The notes below the pieces were generated by a model. It ran no database searches. It saw nothing but the letters and a program-made list of their open reading frames with translations, and had not been told where the DNA came from. The position numbers and the translations under genes are program-made. From Lunularia cruciata (lineage: Eukaryota; Streptophyta; Marchantiopsida; Lunulariales; Lunulariaceae), in contig OX419760.1 in NCBI GenBank assembly GCA_948567375.1, positions 20,832,001-20,896,000 on the forward strand: a stretch of DNA of 64,000 nt, given 5' to 3'. Position 1 is the stretch's first letter. Each line of letters begins with the position of its first letter. Below, piece by piece: positions 25,001 through 35,111 of the stretch.

Positions 25001-26732
25001 ACCTCTTTTGCTCACAACGTTTCTGTTGTACTGTCAATCAAGCAGTATAAGTTGGACCCCTGAGTTTGTATTGAAGCGGTACATCTTGTCGGGGATACGA
25101 GATGGTCCTCAAGAGCCCTTGATAGCTGACTCCATAGACTTTGTCGTTGGTCAGGTTTGTTCTGAGTGTCCTTGTCTGCTTTTTGGCCTCTGGGTTTCTG
25201 TTCTCTTCAATTGTGTTAGTTGTGGTATTCCTTCATGCCGCGGCAAGCGGCACCTATTAGTGATTTATGGGAATTGCCATTGTTACTTTCTGAAACGATA
25301 GCTACTGTCACCGAAATTGACGAACTCCATAGAACGTTCCCTTACAAGGATTCGAAACTCTGTCAATGTAGTTTGCGAGTTTCTTGACACTTTTGATGAT
25401 CATATTATACTTGTTATGGTGTGATAGCTGGAAACTCTTTCTCGGGAAGAACTTGCATCACGATTGATTCTCAATACTTCCCCAGCAGCAATTGGACAAC
25501 TTCCAATTCCAGACTCGGCAATCACAATAATGGATGTAAGTTTCAAGTTTTTCCTTCCTCGCCTACCATTAGTGAAGAAGAGCGTTTGAGCAGATTGGAT
25601 TTCCATTTCATAGTGCCCATGTACTGCCTGTTCCTCTGAACTGGTGTCTCTGGGAACGCGCTTGGTTGTTTCAGCTGGGTCCCTTTTCATATCGTTACAT
25701 AAACGCTTGGTGAGCCCTGGCCCAATTTTCTCGTACATGCCAATGATAAATGCTGGTAACGGTTTCAGCATATAATTGAGAACTGCCTCTCTGAACAGGA
25801 GGTAACCAACCTTTGTGTGTCAGACGAACGATTATTGTGCAGTGCCTCAAATGCTCAAAGATCAGGTGGCTGCCCGATATTCAGGCGCTCGCCGAGCTCA
25901 TCTCAAATCCGGGGGAGATTTTCCTTTCTTGTCTCGTGCTGGAGAAGTCACACTTCACCTACAGGTACTTTTAGTGACATAATACTTTGTGACTTTGCTC
26001 CTTGTTGACTCGTGCTAGCCTTAGTTAGATGCGTCTCGAGGCGATTTGGGATAATTTTTTGCTCTGGCGATGCAGTTGCACTTGATGCGCGCTGGAGTTG
26101 AGGGTCAAGTGCCACTAGAAACCAAAGATTTCACGTTGAAAGACAGAAACGTTGATGTAGCAGGTGCCAAAGACAGTAGTTTGGTTGCTGGAGATCATCC
26201 TCTTATGGGGAGGGGTGGTTCTCTTCGACGATTAGATGACCCTTCATCTGGCAGCGGGGACATTACGCCGTTCAGAAATTCGGGTGAACTGGATTCGACA
26301 ACAAGAGAAGGATCGCATGAGGGGAAAAAGTGGGCCTCATTTTCTGACAGGGACGTAGACAGGCCGCAAATTCTGCCGAGAAGCTGGTCGAACAGTTTGG
26401 AAGCACCCTCTCAGGTTACCCCTTCCCATCTAAGCGATAATGCAGTATCATAAAGGTACAGAGAAACTACTGAATGATTTCTTTCTCGGTCGGTTCTTAT
26501 CTCGGTTAAATAATGCGGCCAAAAAGTCTGAACTCCAAAAAGTATAAGCAAGTGTTCTTAGAGCAAGTTCTGCATGTGTTCACAGTAAAGTTATGATGTG
26601 GTGATACTGAATGATCTTTGTACTCACTTGCTCTCCATGCAGCAGTCCTCAAACCCAGCTCAGAAAGTCACAGACAATGCAGGTCAGAAGAGTTCAAATG
26701 GCTCAGTTGGTCCACATGCGGCTGCTGGTTGA
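22064..26732 (+). CDS. SPG21: Maspardin (SPG21-like alpha/beta-hydrolase fold protein), nine exons
   Basis: Joined coding exons: 22,064-22,138; 22,298-22,423; 23,501-23,599; 23,868-24,010; 25,046-25,154; 25,428-25,535; 25,824-25,964; 26,076-26,414; 26,643-26,732. All introns are GT-AG and the joined frame is open, giving 409 aa. Conserved landmarks are VPGDYIHFKGQVPLHH (exon 1), WRFYDYGPK and CGIAGTADVFYKQ (exon 2), the nucleophile elbow YGTSLGG with Ser about residue 107 (exon 4), GIRDGP.EP.IADSIDF (exon 5), LSREELASRL (exon 6), and ARRAHLKSGGDFPFLSR (exon 7). These match human maspardin and its plant homologues. The family has the hydrolase fold; in mammals it is an endosomal/trans-Golgi associated protein mutated in Mast syndrome, and its plant role and any enzymatic activity are not established. 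The last about 145 residues (exons 8-9) are a low-complexity polar tail longer than in the human protein (about 308 aa). ATG 22,064 was chosen because it gives nearly the usual N-terminus length; ATG 22,076 is in frame and possible. Confidence 0.93.
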
Positions 26733-26964
26733 GTATCAGATCGCAAGTAAGAGATGTAAATTGGAGAAGGACGTCCCATCTGTAAGATCTCGGATTTGTC
26801 TACAACCCTTGGCTTATACGGTTGAAATATGTTTATGGAGAGGCGTGTCAACGAGCGTTTGCTTGAGTGGAGGGTCTGCACAACAAAAATCGAACGGAGA
26901 TGGAATTTGGTTCTCAGGATCAACATCCAAGGACATATCTGGAACTGTCGACCTCAACAGCTGA
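26643..26964 (+). other. Possible alternative 3' end of the maspardin gene
   Basis: If exon 9 used a GT donor at 26,683, splicing to AG at 26,871-26,872 would join in frame to 26,873-26,964, which encodes a polar Ser/Gly-rich tail beginning SAQQKSNGDG and ending at TGA 26,962-26,964. The acceptor has a poor pyrimidine tract, so the simple stop at 26,730-26,732 is preferred. This is inference from frame and composition only. Confidence 0.3.
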
Positions 26965-29900
26965 GGAATATGGTTGTTAATTTCGTATGTCCCAAATTTT
27001 CTGGGAGGTCTTCTTCACCTCCAAGTGAACGTTTTTCTACTCATTAGTTGTTGCCAGAGTGCATTTGAGATGTCCATGGTGCGGACCACCGAACAAGTTA
27101 GTGATTGTTCACTGTTCGGAGCGCCTGATTTGCTCTTTCTGTTTAAGTTCTATTCTGGTATTACGATGTACCTTTCATATTCTGTTGATCGAGAGGAGGG
27201 CCATCCATCTTAAGTGGACATAGTTTACGATTCCTTTCATTCAGTTCCAAGTCACTTGTGTGACTTCTAGCATAGGAGATTGGATAGATAAATTCTTACG
27301 TGTACTTAGCCACTCAGGGAAGACGATCTTGTCCTTTCGTCCGCACATAGCAGAAGTAAGCAGGTTATTGTACAGGTGACTTTGTAAGAGGTTGTACATA
27401 GGAGGGCACATGGTGCTGAAGATCGTTTTCTCAAGGCCTTGTTTACTGGCTTAAAAATTGGTAGTCAGAGCTGTCTGTTTCTGTGTGAGATGTTCGCAAG
27501 TTTTGTTTTATAAAGATTGATTTGAAACATTCAGTGAAGTCTTGAATGTCATAAACTACTTCGACATATTGTATGGGACAAGACGCGGGATTATGATCGC
27601 TTTCAATATGTATTTAGAGCTCGTCAGGACCCATCCGCATATATCGTATTTCGCTATCTTAAAAACCACTTATGTTCTCTCACCCTTGAAATGTATGTTA
27701 TTGCCTTGTGAAAGCAAACCTTGGCTTTACCGGGATATACATTTTTTGTTTTTTGGCCGGAGCGAATAAAACGTTCGCACCCTTATTACCCTATTACCCT
27801 TTCGTGATCACATTGACACATCTGTCTTGTCATTGTAGTAAACAGTTAAGTAGATTGGACAGTGATGAGCATGACATAAAGTCGAGGGGATGAGTACTTG
27901 TACTCCGATACAGAACTTCGCCACTGAAGGCGCTGTGAATTCATTGTGATAAAGGGAGTGATAAAGGGACGACTTCTTAATTTTGGCTATTGTTGTTATG
28001 TTAAGCTATTCATGCATGCCTGGAGATGCCTGCACACCTCAACAATCCAATTTTATCCTGTCAAAATATGCCTGCGCTCTATTCATCTCCCATCACCCGG
28101 TCAAAATTTATCCTCATAGGAAGTAGCGGAGTTTGTCCCGGATATGTGCACTACTAGCACTTTCTACGATGTTATTCCTCATATGCATTCGTCACTTCCG
28201 TCAGCAGCTTTGTTCTCGAGGCTACACATGCTCTCACTTACTTCTTTTGCAGTTTATCATATTCTTACCCAAGTTTCCGCACCAATTACCCATCCGAGTG
28301 ATTGACTGCTGTACGAAACTTCAGAGTCGGTAAACCTGATAATGAAGATTATGATGTTTGCGAGAGAAAAGTAGCTGCATTTAGGGTGGGACGTGTCCTG
28401 AACAGTAATAACCCTACACCAATAGCAGCTTTTTATCCATTTTAGGATAAAAAGGAATTCCCTATTAATTCTGTAGGAGGGATGCTGTATTCTAGAGTCA
28501 AAAGAATTTTCACTTTCCATTCTTATGTAAGCCCAATGTTTGGATTATTATGGAGTGTTGAGATCTTCAAACTAGAAAGTTATCCATTCACTCTGCAAAA
28601 GGAAGGGATGTGGGTAATATTCACTCAGGAAGAGTTCCACATTCTCCATCCTTTTATAACCAATAATAGGAATTTCATTGAGTGATTGAGATTTTCTATT
28701 CAGAATATGGTGTAAGAATACTTAGCAAAATTATTATAGCTATTGGAATCCCATATACTTCTTGTGAAAATATAAAAAAGAACCTTGGAATATAATCTTT
28801 GTTTCTATTAGTGAATCTTGCTCCAAAAAATGGTGATATTAGAATAAGACTTGGTGCCATTAATAGAATGGTGCAAAATTGAGCAATTCTTAGCTTGCTA
28901 GGTGCCTACTAAGGTATGTACTAAAACATTACCAATAACCAAGAATTTTTGCAATAAGGAGAATGATATAGCAAGGCAAAATGAGACATGATATCAACAT
29001 GCTACCAATAGCCAATAATTGATGCCAAAAGTCAAACAATATATCAAGGCAAAATAGGAGTGAATACCAACAAGAGGAGCTAAATATAGAATATCAAGCA
29101 TACTAAAAACCATTTTGTATCATAATTTAAGATCCTATCTTTTGAGAAAGAAGACTCATATATCACTAGAAAGTAGTCATCAAGAGCTTTCACACAAGCC
29201 TAAATTTGACCAAAACTCAATGCTATGTAAGAGACGTTCCAAAAAGACAAGATCTAGATGTAAGAGGAATGTACTTAAGGTTCCTTAGAATTAGAAAATG
29301 ACCTTAGCAATGCTTTTAGTTGATCTTAGGGTATGGCTTGGATTAATGGGTAAAATTTTAGTCATCAACTTAAGTCATAGTTTGGATATATTTTTAGGCA
29401 TATACCTTGACCTAGATCTTATGCTAAACTACTATTTGGTGGTCACAAACCATACTAGATAGGAAAAACATTTGTTTGACCATGGGAGACTTCATGTACA
29501 ATCTGACCTATGGATTAAATATTCACTAGAAAAGGACACTAGATAAGAAATTTTGTCCTAACTCATGATCACCTTGCACTTGGGATATGATTGAATTTAT
29601 CATTTGATCCACAAGTTGTCGGATAGAACTAACCATAGAATTGGAATCTATTGAGCAAATTTGAATTTAGAAACCATTAATTGAGTTGTAGCTAAAATCT
29701 AGAACTAGGAATAATTTTCATTAGTGAATGATAAATATGAACATGTGAGTGGTATGTGTTGGTACAATACATTATTCAACCCTTGAATTACCAAACAAAA
29801 GCTTTGTCCACATAGCTTTACACTTTTAAATGAAAGTAGGTACATATATAAAAGTAGCTCTTCTTCTTTGTAATGAACCTCCAAATCCCTTAGAAGGAGC

Positions 29901-30461
29901 CAATCAATATGAAGTAAATTTTAATTGTAGTTAGGTATTGTGAAAGATATCATGATGCATTGTGATCTTGCATGCACTTAAATGAGATCCTTGCTTGTAT
30001 AATGACATGTGCTAAGGACTCTACTCCTAGGGGTTTGGCTACCACTATATTATATATTGCCTACCAAAATGACGGCAAAGATACTAAAAAATATCAACTA
30101 TCAAAGGTATGACGGTATCTAATATTTGTCACCATATTACTCACACTTTATTGTTACTCTTGCTTGTACGGTAAGTAGAAATGTATCCTATGGTAACCAC
30201 AACATGTAGTGATCTTCACACACTTAAATGTAATGGTCATCTCCACCATTAGTTACTACCATATTCGATAGTGAAAGTTATTATTTCAATGGTCATAACA
30301 ACTCACACTTGTAGTTAAGCTCGTGCTAAGGACTCTATTCTTGTTAGGAGTTAACTCAAGTCTTGAGTAACTCTGGTTAGTTAGACTAGGACTGGATTGC
30401 TATTAAAGAGAGCGGGTAGAAGCTCTTTGTGACACATTAGTTTCATTACAACCATATAACC
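26733..30461. other. 3' flank of the maspardin gene and AT-rich intergenic DNA
   Basis: The first kilobase has gene-like base composition and probably includes the 3' UTR; an aataaa lies at 27,765-27,770. From about 28,690 the sequence becomes AT-rich and holds no recognisable gene or repeat family. It ends at the first LINE fragment of the 30-59 kb cluster. Confidence 0.5.
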
Positions 30462-31620
30462 CACTTGAATGGTACGGTAATTGGTGACAATATCTCTCTG
30501 ACCAGACTTGTGAATAAGAACTACCTTCTTGAAGCACCATCTATCAAGAAAGCCACACCTGATTGCATCATTCAAGAGAGAAGTGAGTACAAGAATCAGA
30601 TGGCTACCACCTCACTTAAGTAGTTCGACACATAGTCCATCAAGGTCTTCAGCCTTACCATTGGCCAACTTCTTCAATTGGTGCTTGACATCAGCTTTGG
30701 AGATGGTGAGATCAGATCCAAGGCAAGGTGCCATGCTTGGAGCATCAGGGAAAAAGTACAAATCCTTCACATATTCACAAAGCTCATTCAAGTCCAGCGA
30801 TGGAGATGGAGGTCTGATGGTTACCTTCTTCCAGAAAGCCTTGGGATTGCTCTTCAATTCAATGCTCAACTCAACCCCCTTGAGTCTCAAGAATGCCCGC
30901 TTCTTGCACTTCACCAAATTTCTATAAGAGACAAAAGCTAGATTTTGTGCAATCTGATCAAGAGACCTATCCATAGCTTTGATCCTTGCCATTTTACAAT
31001 CAACATCAAACCACCTATTGCAAGGAAGACCAAGTCTCTTCCTGTGAGAACCTCATGGAAACAAAGTCGTTGATGTAGATTGAAGAAGTTCAACCAACTG
31101 GTCACTACGTTGTTGTAAATCAGAACTCCACTCCATAGAGCTCAATTTCTCATGGATAGCTTGTTGGTACAGATCTCGCTTGTGAAAATCTAGATGGAGT
31201 TTCCCTCTAAAGGCATGGTCAATAGGCAATGTGGTTCTATTGAGGTAAGAAAGAAGGATGATACAAGATAGAGGTGCATGGTAAGATTCAGGCCGAGGAT
31301 CTAAAACAACATAATCTGAGACAATGTGTATATCACTGGGTGAGGTGAGCATATAATCTACAGTGTTGGATCCACCAGAAGCAAATCATGTGCTCTTACA
31401 AGTTTCTGGAAATTGAGAAATGCCGTTCAAGATCTTAAAGCTACAATTGGTACCAAAGCTCAAAAAGTGCTCACTCATGGAGTTGGATATGAGATCTTTG
31501 GAAGAGTGGGACCAAGCACTAGAATCATCTATCAAGCTATGAAAAGTGTCATTCTCAATGTCACTAAAATCAGGAATCTAAGAGGCTTGGATCTTAGCAT
31601 TGAAATCACCAAGAACAAGT
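30462..31620 (-). mobile_element. LINE fragment D (endonuclease C-term to RT fingers)
   Basis: Minus-strand internal piece matching ORF2 of copy B from the C-terminal endonuclease to the RT fingers. It reads LTSPSDIHIVSD, the linker with KCKKRAFLRLKGVELS, and KKVVLIHKSGQRDIVTNYRT. Both ends are cut: no 3' tail is present at 30,462 and the 5' side stops in the endonuclease at about 31,620. Frames are interrupted by at least two changes. Confidence 0.85.
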
Positions 31621-31643
31621 ATTGTTCATTGTTCATTGTTTCA
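31621..31643 (+). repeat. Isolated LINE tail repeat
   Basis: attgttcattgttcattg then tttcag, two or three units of the LINE 3' tail repeat in plus orientation with no LINE body directly before it. It separates fragment D from fragment K. Confidence 0.55.
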
Positions 31644-31770
31644 GTGATGAGTTTTGAGTGGGAGTTTCGAAAGTTTGAGAGGAGAGGAGTCCTGAAAGTT
31701 TGAGAAGCCATATCTCCCTACATACATGTCCAAACGTTGCGGTTTTGGTCTCGTTTGAAGCGCCTTGCCA
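31644..31770 (+). mobile_element. LINE fragment K (5' end of a plus-strand copy)
   Basis: About 125 bp matching the 5'-most end of the LINE (compare 51,697-51,820) in plus orientation, cut off by the tail of copy B. It is the reverse complement of the last bases of copy B before the N gap, so B sits between inverted copies of the LINE 5' end. Confidence 0.75.
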
Positions 31771-31858
31771 AGAAACAATGAAACAATGAAATATAAAGCC
31801 CGAAAGACCCAAAGAGTCAAAAGGCTGGAAACACAATACAAAACACATGAAATGTGAG

Positions 31859-31910
31859 CCTAGGCAAGGGCCTAGGGCATCGGACCAATTTGTAACAAAT
31901 TGGTCCGATG
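31859..31910 (-). other. Twin hairpins at the LINE 3' end (copy B)
   Basis: Two perfect inverted repeats lie one base apart. The outer one is cctaggc/aagg/gcctagg at 31,859-31,876. The inner one is a 15-bp stem catcggaccaatttg with a 3-nt loop at 31,878-31,910. The ORF2 stop codon (31,872-31,874) lies in one arm of the first hairpin, and the second hairpin codes for the last ORF2 residues. Related paired arms occur in copies A, C, E, G, H, L, M and P. A likely role is 3'-end recognition by the LINE RT. Confidence 0.75.
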
Positions 31911-34900
31911 TAAAGTAACTTCTGTCATGTACTTCCCTAATGCTAAAGCTTCAACCTGTAAGAGAGTTGAGAAGTCACTGCAAGTAATCTGATGTCTAAC
32001 TCTAATCTGCATGTAACAAGGGCAATCAACAAACACATGATGCTCATCCTCAACTTTGCTCATAATACACAATTTGCAAAGTCGCATGGAGTGCTCTATC
32101 TGCTGCCAACGTCCTTGTTCTACTTTTAGTCTATGAGAACTAGTTCTATATTGAGCGATAACATGTCTCAATGAAGTAGAAATCCTAGCCAAGAGATAAT
32201 CTTGCTCACAATACACCAACATAGGATTTACAAACTGCTGATAGAACACCATCTTGGTACCGGGTTGCTGCCATAAGCGAAGTAAAAACTGCTCCTTGAT
32301 CACCTCTCGAAGTGCAATAGGCTCCAATCTCCAATGTCGCTCAGAAACATTCCACCTTGTGGCCCATGCAATCAGATCTGTATACCAACCGACAGATAGA
32401 GTGGCACAAAAAGCTTGGTAGGGAAGTCTCTCATGCTCCATGGACCTCACCTTAGTGGCATATGTGATAGCTAAAAACAAAGCTTCAGCCTCAAGAGGTA
32501 AAAATCCTGTTTCAGCAAGCAGGAATACATAAGGAGTTTGAGTCCTCACCCCAAGTTCATCACACAAAAACAATTTCTGAACTTTCTCCACCTTTTGCCA
32601 CCATGTCTTCTTAGTACCTGGACCCCAAATCTGAGCACCATAGAGAACCACCGGCTGCACAAGAGATCTGAACAGCACCTTCTTCAACTCCCATGTGGTG
32701 AGGTGAGAAAGTCTACTGCGGTTCATGAGTGAATACAAAGCTCTAAAGCCTGTATTGATTCTCATCTCCACACAAGTAGACCAACTATAGTCATGAGAAA
32801 ACTCAAGGCCCAAGTACTTATAAGAAGAAACCTGCTCCAATTGCTGTCCATCAAAAAAGAAAGGTGTGACACCTTTAGAACCCACCACAATGACCTTGGA
32901 CTTGTCAAGGTTCACCTCCATCTTTGTTTGATTGCAAAAGCAAAGTAGAGAATCCAACAGCTTCTGTAAACTCTGTGGATTTGTGGAGAGAAGCACTACA
33001 TTATCTGCATAAAGGAGTGCATGTATCATCAAAGAGCCAACCTGTACACCTGTAGCTCCAGCTTCCATGAGTAGACTCTCTAGATCATCGATGAAGATTC
33101 CGAACAGAGTTGGAGATAGAGAGCAGCCTTGGATCACACCCATTGTGCTAAGGACATCTTGAGAGCTCAAAGATGAAAGTTTCACAATCACTTTCTCATA
33201 GAGTCTAGAGATAGCACCAATCAGATCAGCTGAAACACCCACTTCAATGAGTCTCTCACTTAGAGATTTCCTGAGCACCTTATCAAAGGCCTTCCTGAAA
33301 TCAATAAAGGCAACATAGAGAGCTCTCCCAACCCCCTTGGATTTGCACCACAAAACATGAAGTACCAATAGGTGGTCCAAAGTACTAAAGCCTAATCTGA
33401 AACCAGCTTGGCACTTAGCTCGAATTTTGTGCTTTTCAGCCCAAGTGCTCAACCTTGACTCCAAAATTTGACCATACAACTTGGCAAAGACACTACCAAC
33501 AAGTATGGTACGGTAATTGGTGACAACATCTCTTTGGCCAGACTTGTGAATAGGAACTACCTTCTTGAAGCACCATCTATCCGGAAAGCCACACTTGATT
33601 GCCTCATTCAAATGAGAAGTGAGTATTGAAATCAGTTGGCTACCGCCCCACTTCAGAAGTTCAACACATAGTCCATCAAGGTCTTCAGCCTTACCATTGG
33701 CCAACTTCTTCAATTGGTACTTGACATCAGCTTCAGAGATGGTGAGAGCAGATCCAAGGCAAGGTGCCATGCTTGGAGCATTTGGGAAAAAGTACAAATC
33801 CTTCACATAGTCACAAAGCTCATTCAGGTCCAGCGATGGAGATGGAGATCTGATGGTTACTTTCTTCCAGAAAGCCTTGGGATTGCTCCTCAATTCAGTG
33901 CTCAACTCAACTCCTTTGAGTCTTAGAAATGCCCGCTTTTTGCATTTCACCAACTTTTTGTATAAAACAAAAACTTGATTTTGTGCAATCTGATCAAGAG
34001 ATCTATCCATAGCTCTGATCCTTGCCATTTTGCAATCAGCATCATACCATCTATTGCAAGGGAGACCAAGTCTCTTCCTGTGGGAGCCTCTTGGAAACAA
34101 AGAAGTTGATGTAGATTGAAGAAGTTCAATCAATTGATCACTACGTTGTTGAAAATCAGAACTCCACTCCATAGAACTCAATTTCTCTTGGATAGCTTGT
34201 TGGTACAAGTCTCTCTTGTGAAAATCTAGACGAAGTTTGCCTCTAAAAGCATGGTCTATAGGTAATGTGGTTCTATTGAGGCAAGGAAAAAGGATGGTAC
34301 AAGATAGAGGTGCATGGTCTGATTCTGGTTGAGGATCTAAAACAGCAAAATCTGAGACAAGATGGATATCATTAGCTGAAGTGAGCATATAATCTATGGT
34401 GCTTGATCCACTTGAGGCAAAGCATGTGCTTTTACAAGTTTCTGGAAATTGAGAAAGGCCATTCAAGATCTTCAAGCTACAATTGGCACCAAAGCTCAAA
34501 AAGTGCTCACTCATGGAATTGGACATAGGATCTTTGGAAGAGCGTGACCAAGCACTGGAATGGTCTATCAAGCTGTGGAAAGGATCATTCTCAAGGTCGC
34601 TCAAGTCAGGGATCTGAGAGGCTTGGATCCTAGCATTGAAATCACCAAGAACAAGGATTGCACCTTTACTTTGAAACTCTAACACATCCTTCGTCAAGGA
34701 ATGGAAAGGCTGCATGGTGTTGAGAAGTCCACTTGAATAGATTGGTGATGTCAACGGGGCAAAGTAACAAATAGCAATGAAGCAAGGTGTGGCAACTCCT
34801 CCAATCCTCAGCCAATGGTATTGTCCACTTGAATCTTGACCTATCAAAGAGACTGATTTCTCAAAGCCAAATCTGACATAAGTAGCAATACCTCCAAAGC

Positions 34901-35105
34901 CCCTTCCTTTGTGTTGTCTCCGCTTGTTCCAGGTTGAACCAACAAGAGTGAATCCTTCAATGTCTTGAATGGTGTTTCCTTCATGTTCCCATGTCTCCAC
35001 AAGATTGATCAGATCAGCATCATCCCACAAAGGCTTAGCGCTGGAGTACTTGGTATGTGTGAGCCCATGAACATTCCAAAACAGTACTCTAAAGGTCTGG
35101 AATTG
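31872..35105 (-). CDS. LINE ORF2: APE-type endonuclease and reverse transcriptase (copy B)
   Basis: Open frame of about 1,077 codons following the UAG at 35,106-35,108. Endonuclease motifs in order: FWNVHGL, LVETWEHEG, CYFAPLTSP, VLGDFNARI, STIDYMLTS, SDHAPLSC. RT motifs: PIHKSGQRDVVTNYRTI (fingers), CQAGFR, FIDFRKAFD (A), QGCSLSPTLFGIF (B), YADN (C), MEVNLDKSK (D), YKYLGLEF (E). The C-terminus has C-x2-C...HH...C (CKLC ... EHHVFVDC), like the zinc-binding segment after plant LINE RTs. No RNase H domain. There is no Met codon in the first 130 codons, and the endonuclease begins a few residues after the UAG, so translation most likely continues from ORF1. The second catalytic Asp of YADD is Asn here; G, M and I-type relatives keep YADD where that region is present. 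Confidence 0.93.
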   Translation of the reverse strand, partial: QFQTFRVLFWNVHGLTHTKYSSAKPLWDDADLINLVETWEHEGNTIQDIEGFTLVGSTWNKRRQHKGRGFGGIATYVRFGFEKSVSLIGQDSSGQYHWLRIGGVATPCFIAICYFAPLTSPIYSSGLLNTMQPFHSLTKDVLEFQSKGAILVLGDFNARIQASQIPDLSDLENDPFHSLIDHSSAWSRSSKDPMSNSMSEHFLSFGANCSLKILNGLSQFPETCKSTCFASSGSSTIDYMLTSANDIHLVSDFAVLDPQPESDHAPLSCTILFPCLNRTTLPIDHAFRGKLRLDFHKRDLYQQAIQEKLSSMEWSSDFQQRSDQLIELLQSTSTSLFPRGSHRKRLGLPCNRWYDADCKMARIRAMDRSLDQIAQNQVFVLYKKLVKCKKRAFLRLKGVELSTELRSNPKAFWKKVTIRSPSPSLDLNELCDYVKDLYFFPNAPSMAPCLGSALTISEADVKYQLKKLANGKAEDLDGLCVELLKWGGSQLISILTSHLNEAIKCGFPDRWCFKKVVPIHKSGQRDVVTNYRTILVGSVFAKLYGQILESRLSTWAEKHKIRAKCQAGFRLGFSTLDHLLVLHVLWCKSKGVGRALYVAFIDFRKAFDKVLRKSLSERLIEVGVSADLIGAISRLYEKVIVKLSSLSSQDVLSTMGVIQGCSLSPTLFGIFIDDLESLLMEAGATGVQVGSLMIHALLYADNVVLLSTNPQSLQKLLDSLLCFCNQTKMEVNLDKSKVIVVGSKGVTPFFFDGQQLEQVSSYKYLGLEFSHDYSWSTCVEMRINTGFRALYSLMNRSRLSHLTTWELKKVLFRSLVQPVVLYGAQIWGPGTKKTWWQKVEKVQKLFLCDELGVRTQTPYVFLLAETGFLPLEAEALFLAITYATKVRSMEHERLPYQAFCATLSVGWYTDLIAWATRWNVSERHWRLEPIALREVIKEQFLLRLWQQPGTKMVFYQQFVNPMLVYCEQDYLLARISTSLRHVIAQYRTSSHRLKVEQGRWQQIEHSMRLCKLCIMSKVEDEHHVFVDCPCYMQIRVRHQITCSDFSTLLQVEALALGKYMTEVTLHRTNLLQIGPMP

Positions 35106-35111
35106 CTATGC
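35097..35111 (-). promoter_or_regulatory. ORF1-ORF2 junction: in-frame UAG with readthrough-like context
   Basis: On the minus strand the bases read GCA TAG CAA TTC CAG. ORF1 and ORF2 are in the same frame and only this UAG separates them. UAG CAA UUC matches five of the six positions after the stop in the viral leaky motif UAG CAR YYA. The same GCA TAG CAA TTC is found at the junction of copies A, F, N and J. Function is inferred. Confidence 0.7.

Noticed and set aside
26611-26964. 117-codon frame near the end of the maspardin gene as a separate gene
   Set aside because: It overlaps exon 9 in a different frame. Only its last 30 codons could be a true exon, listed as an alternative end.
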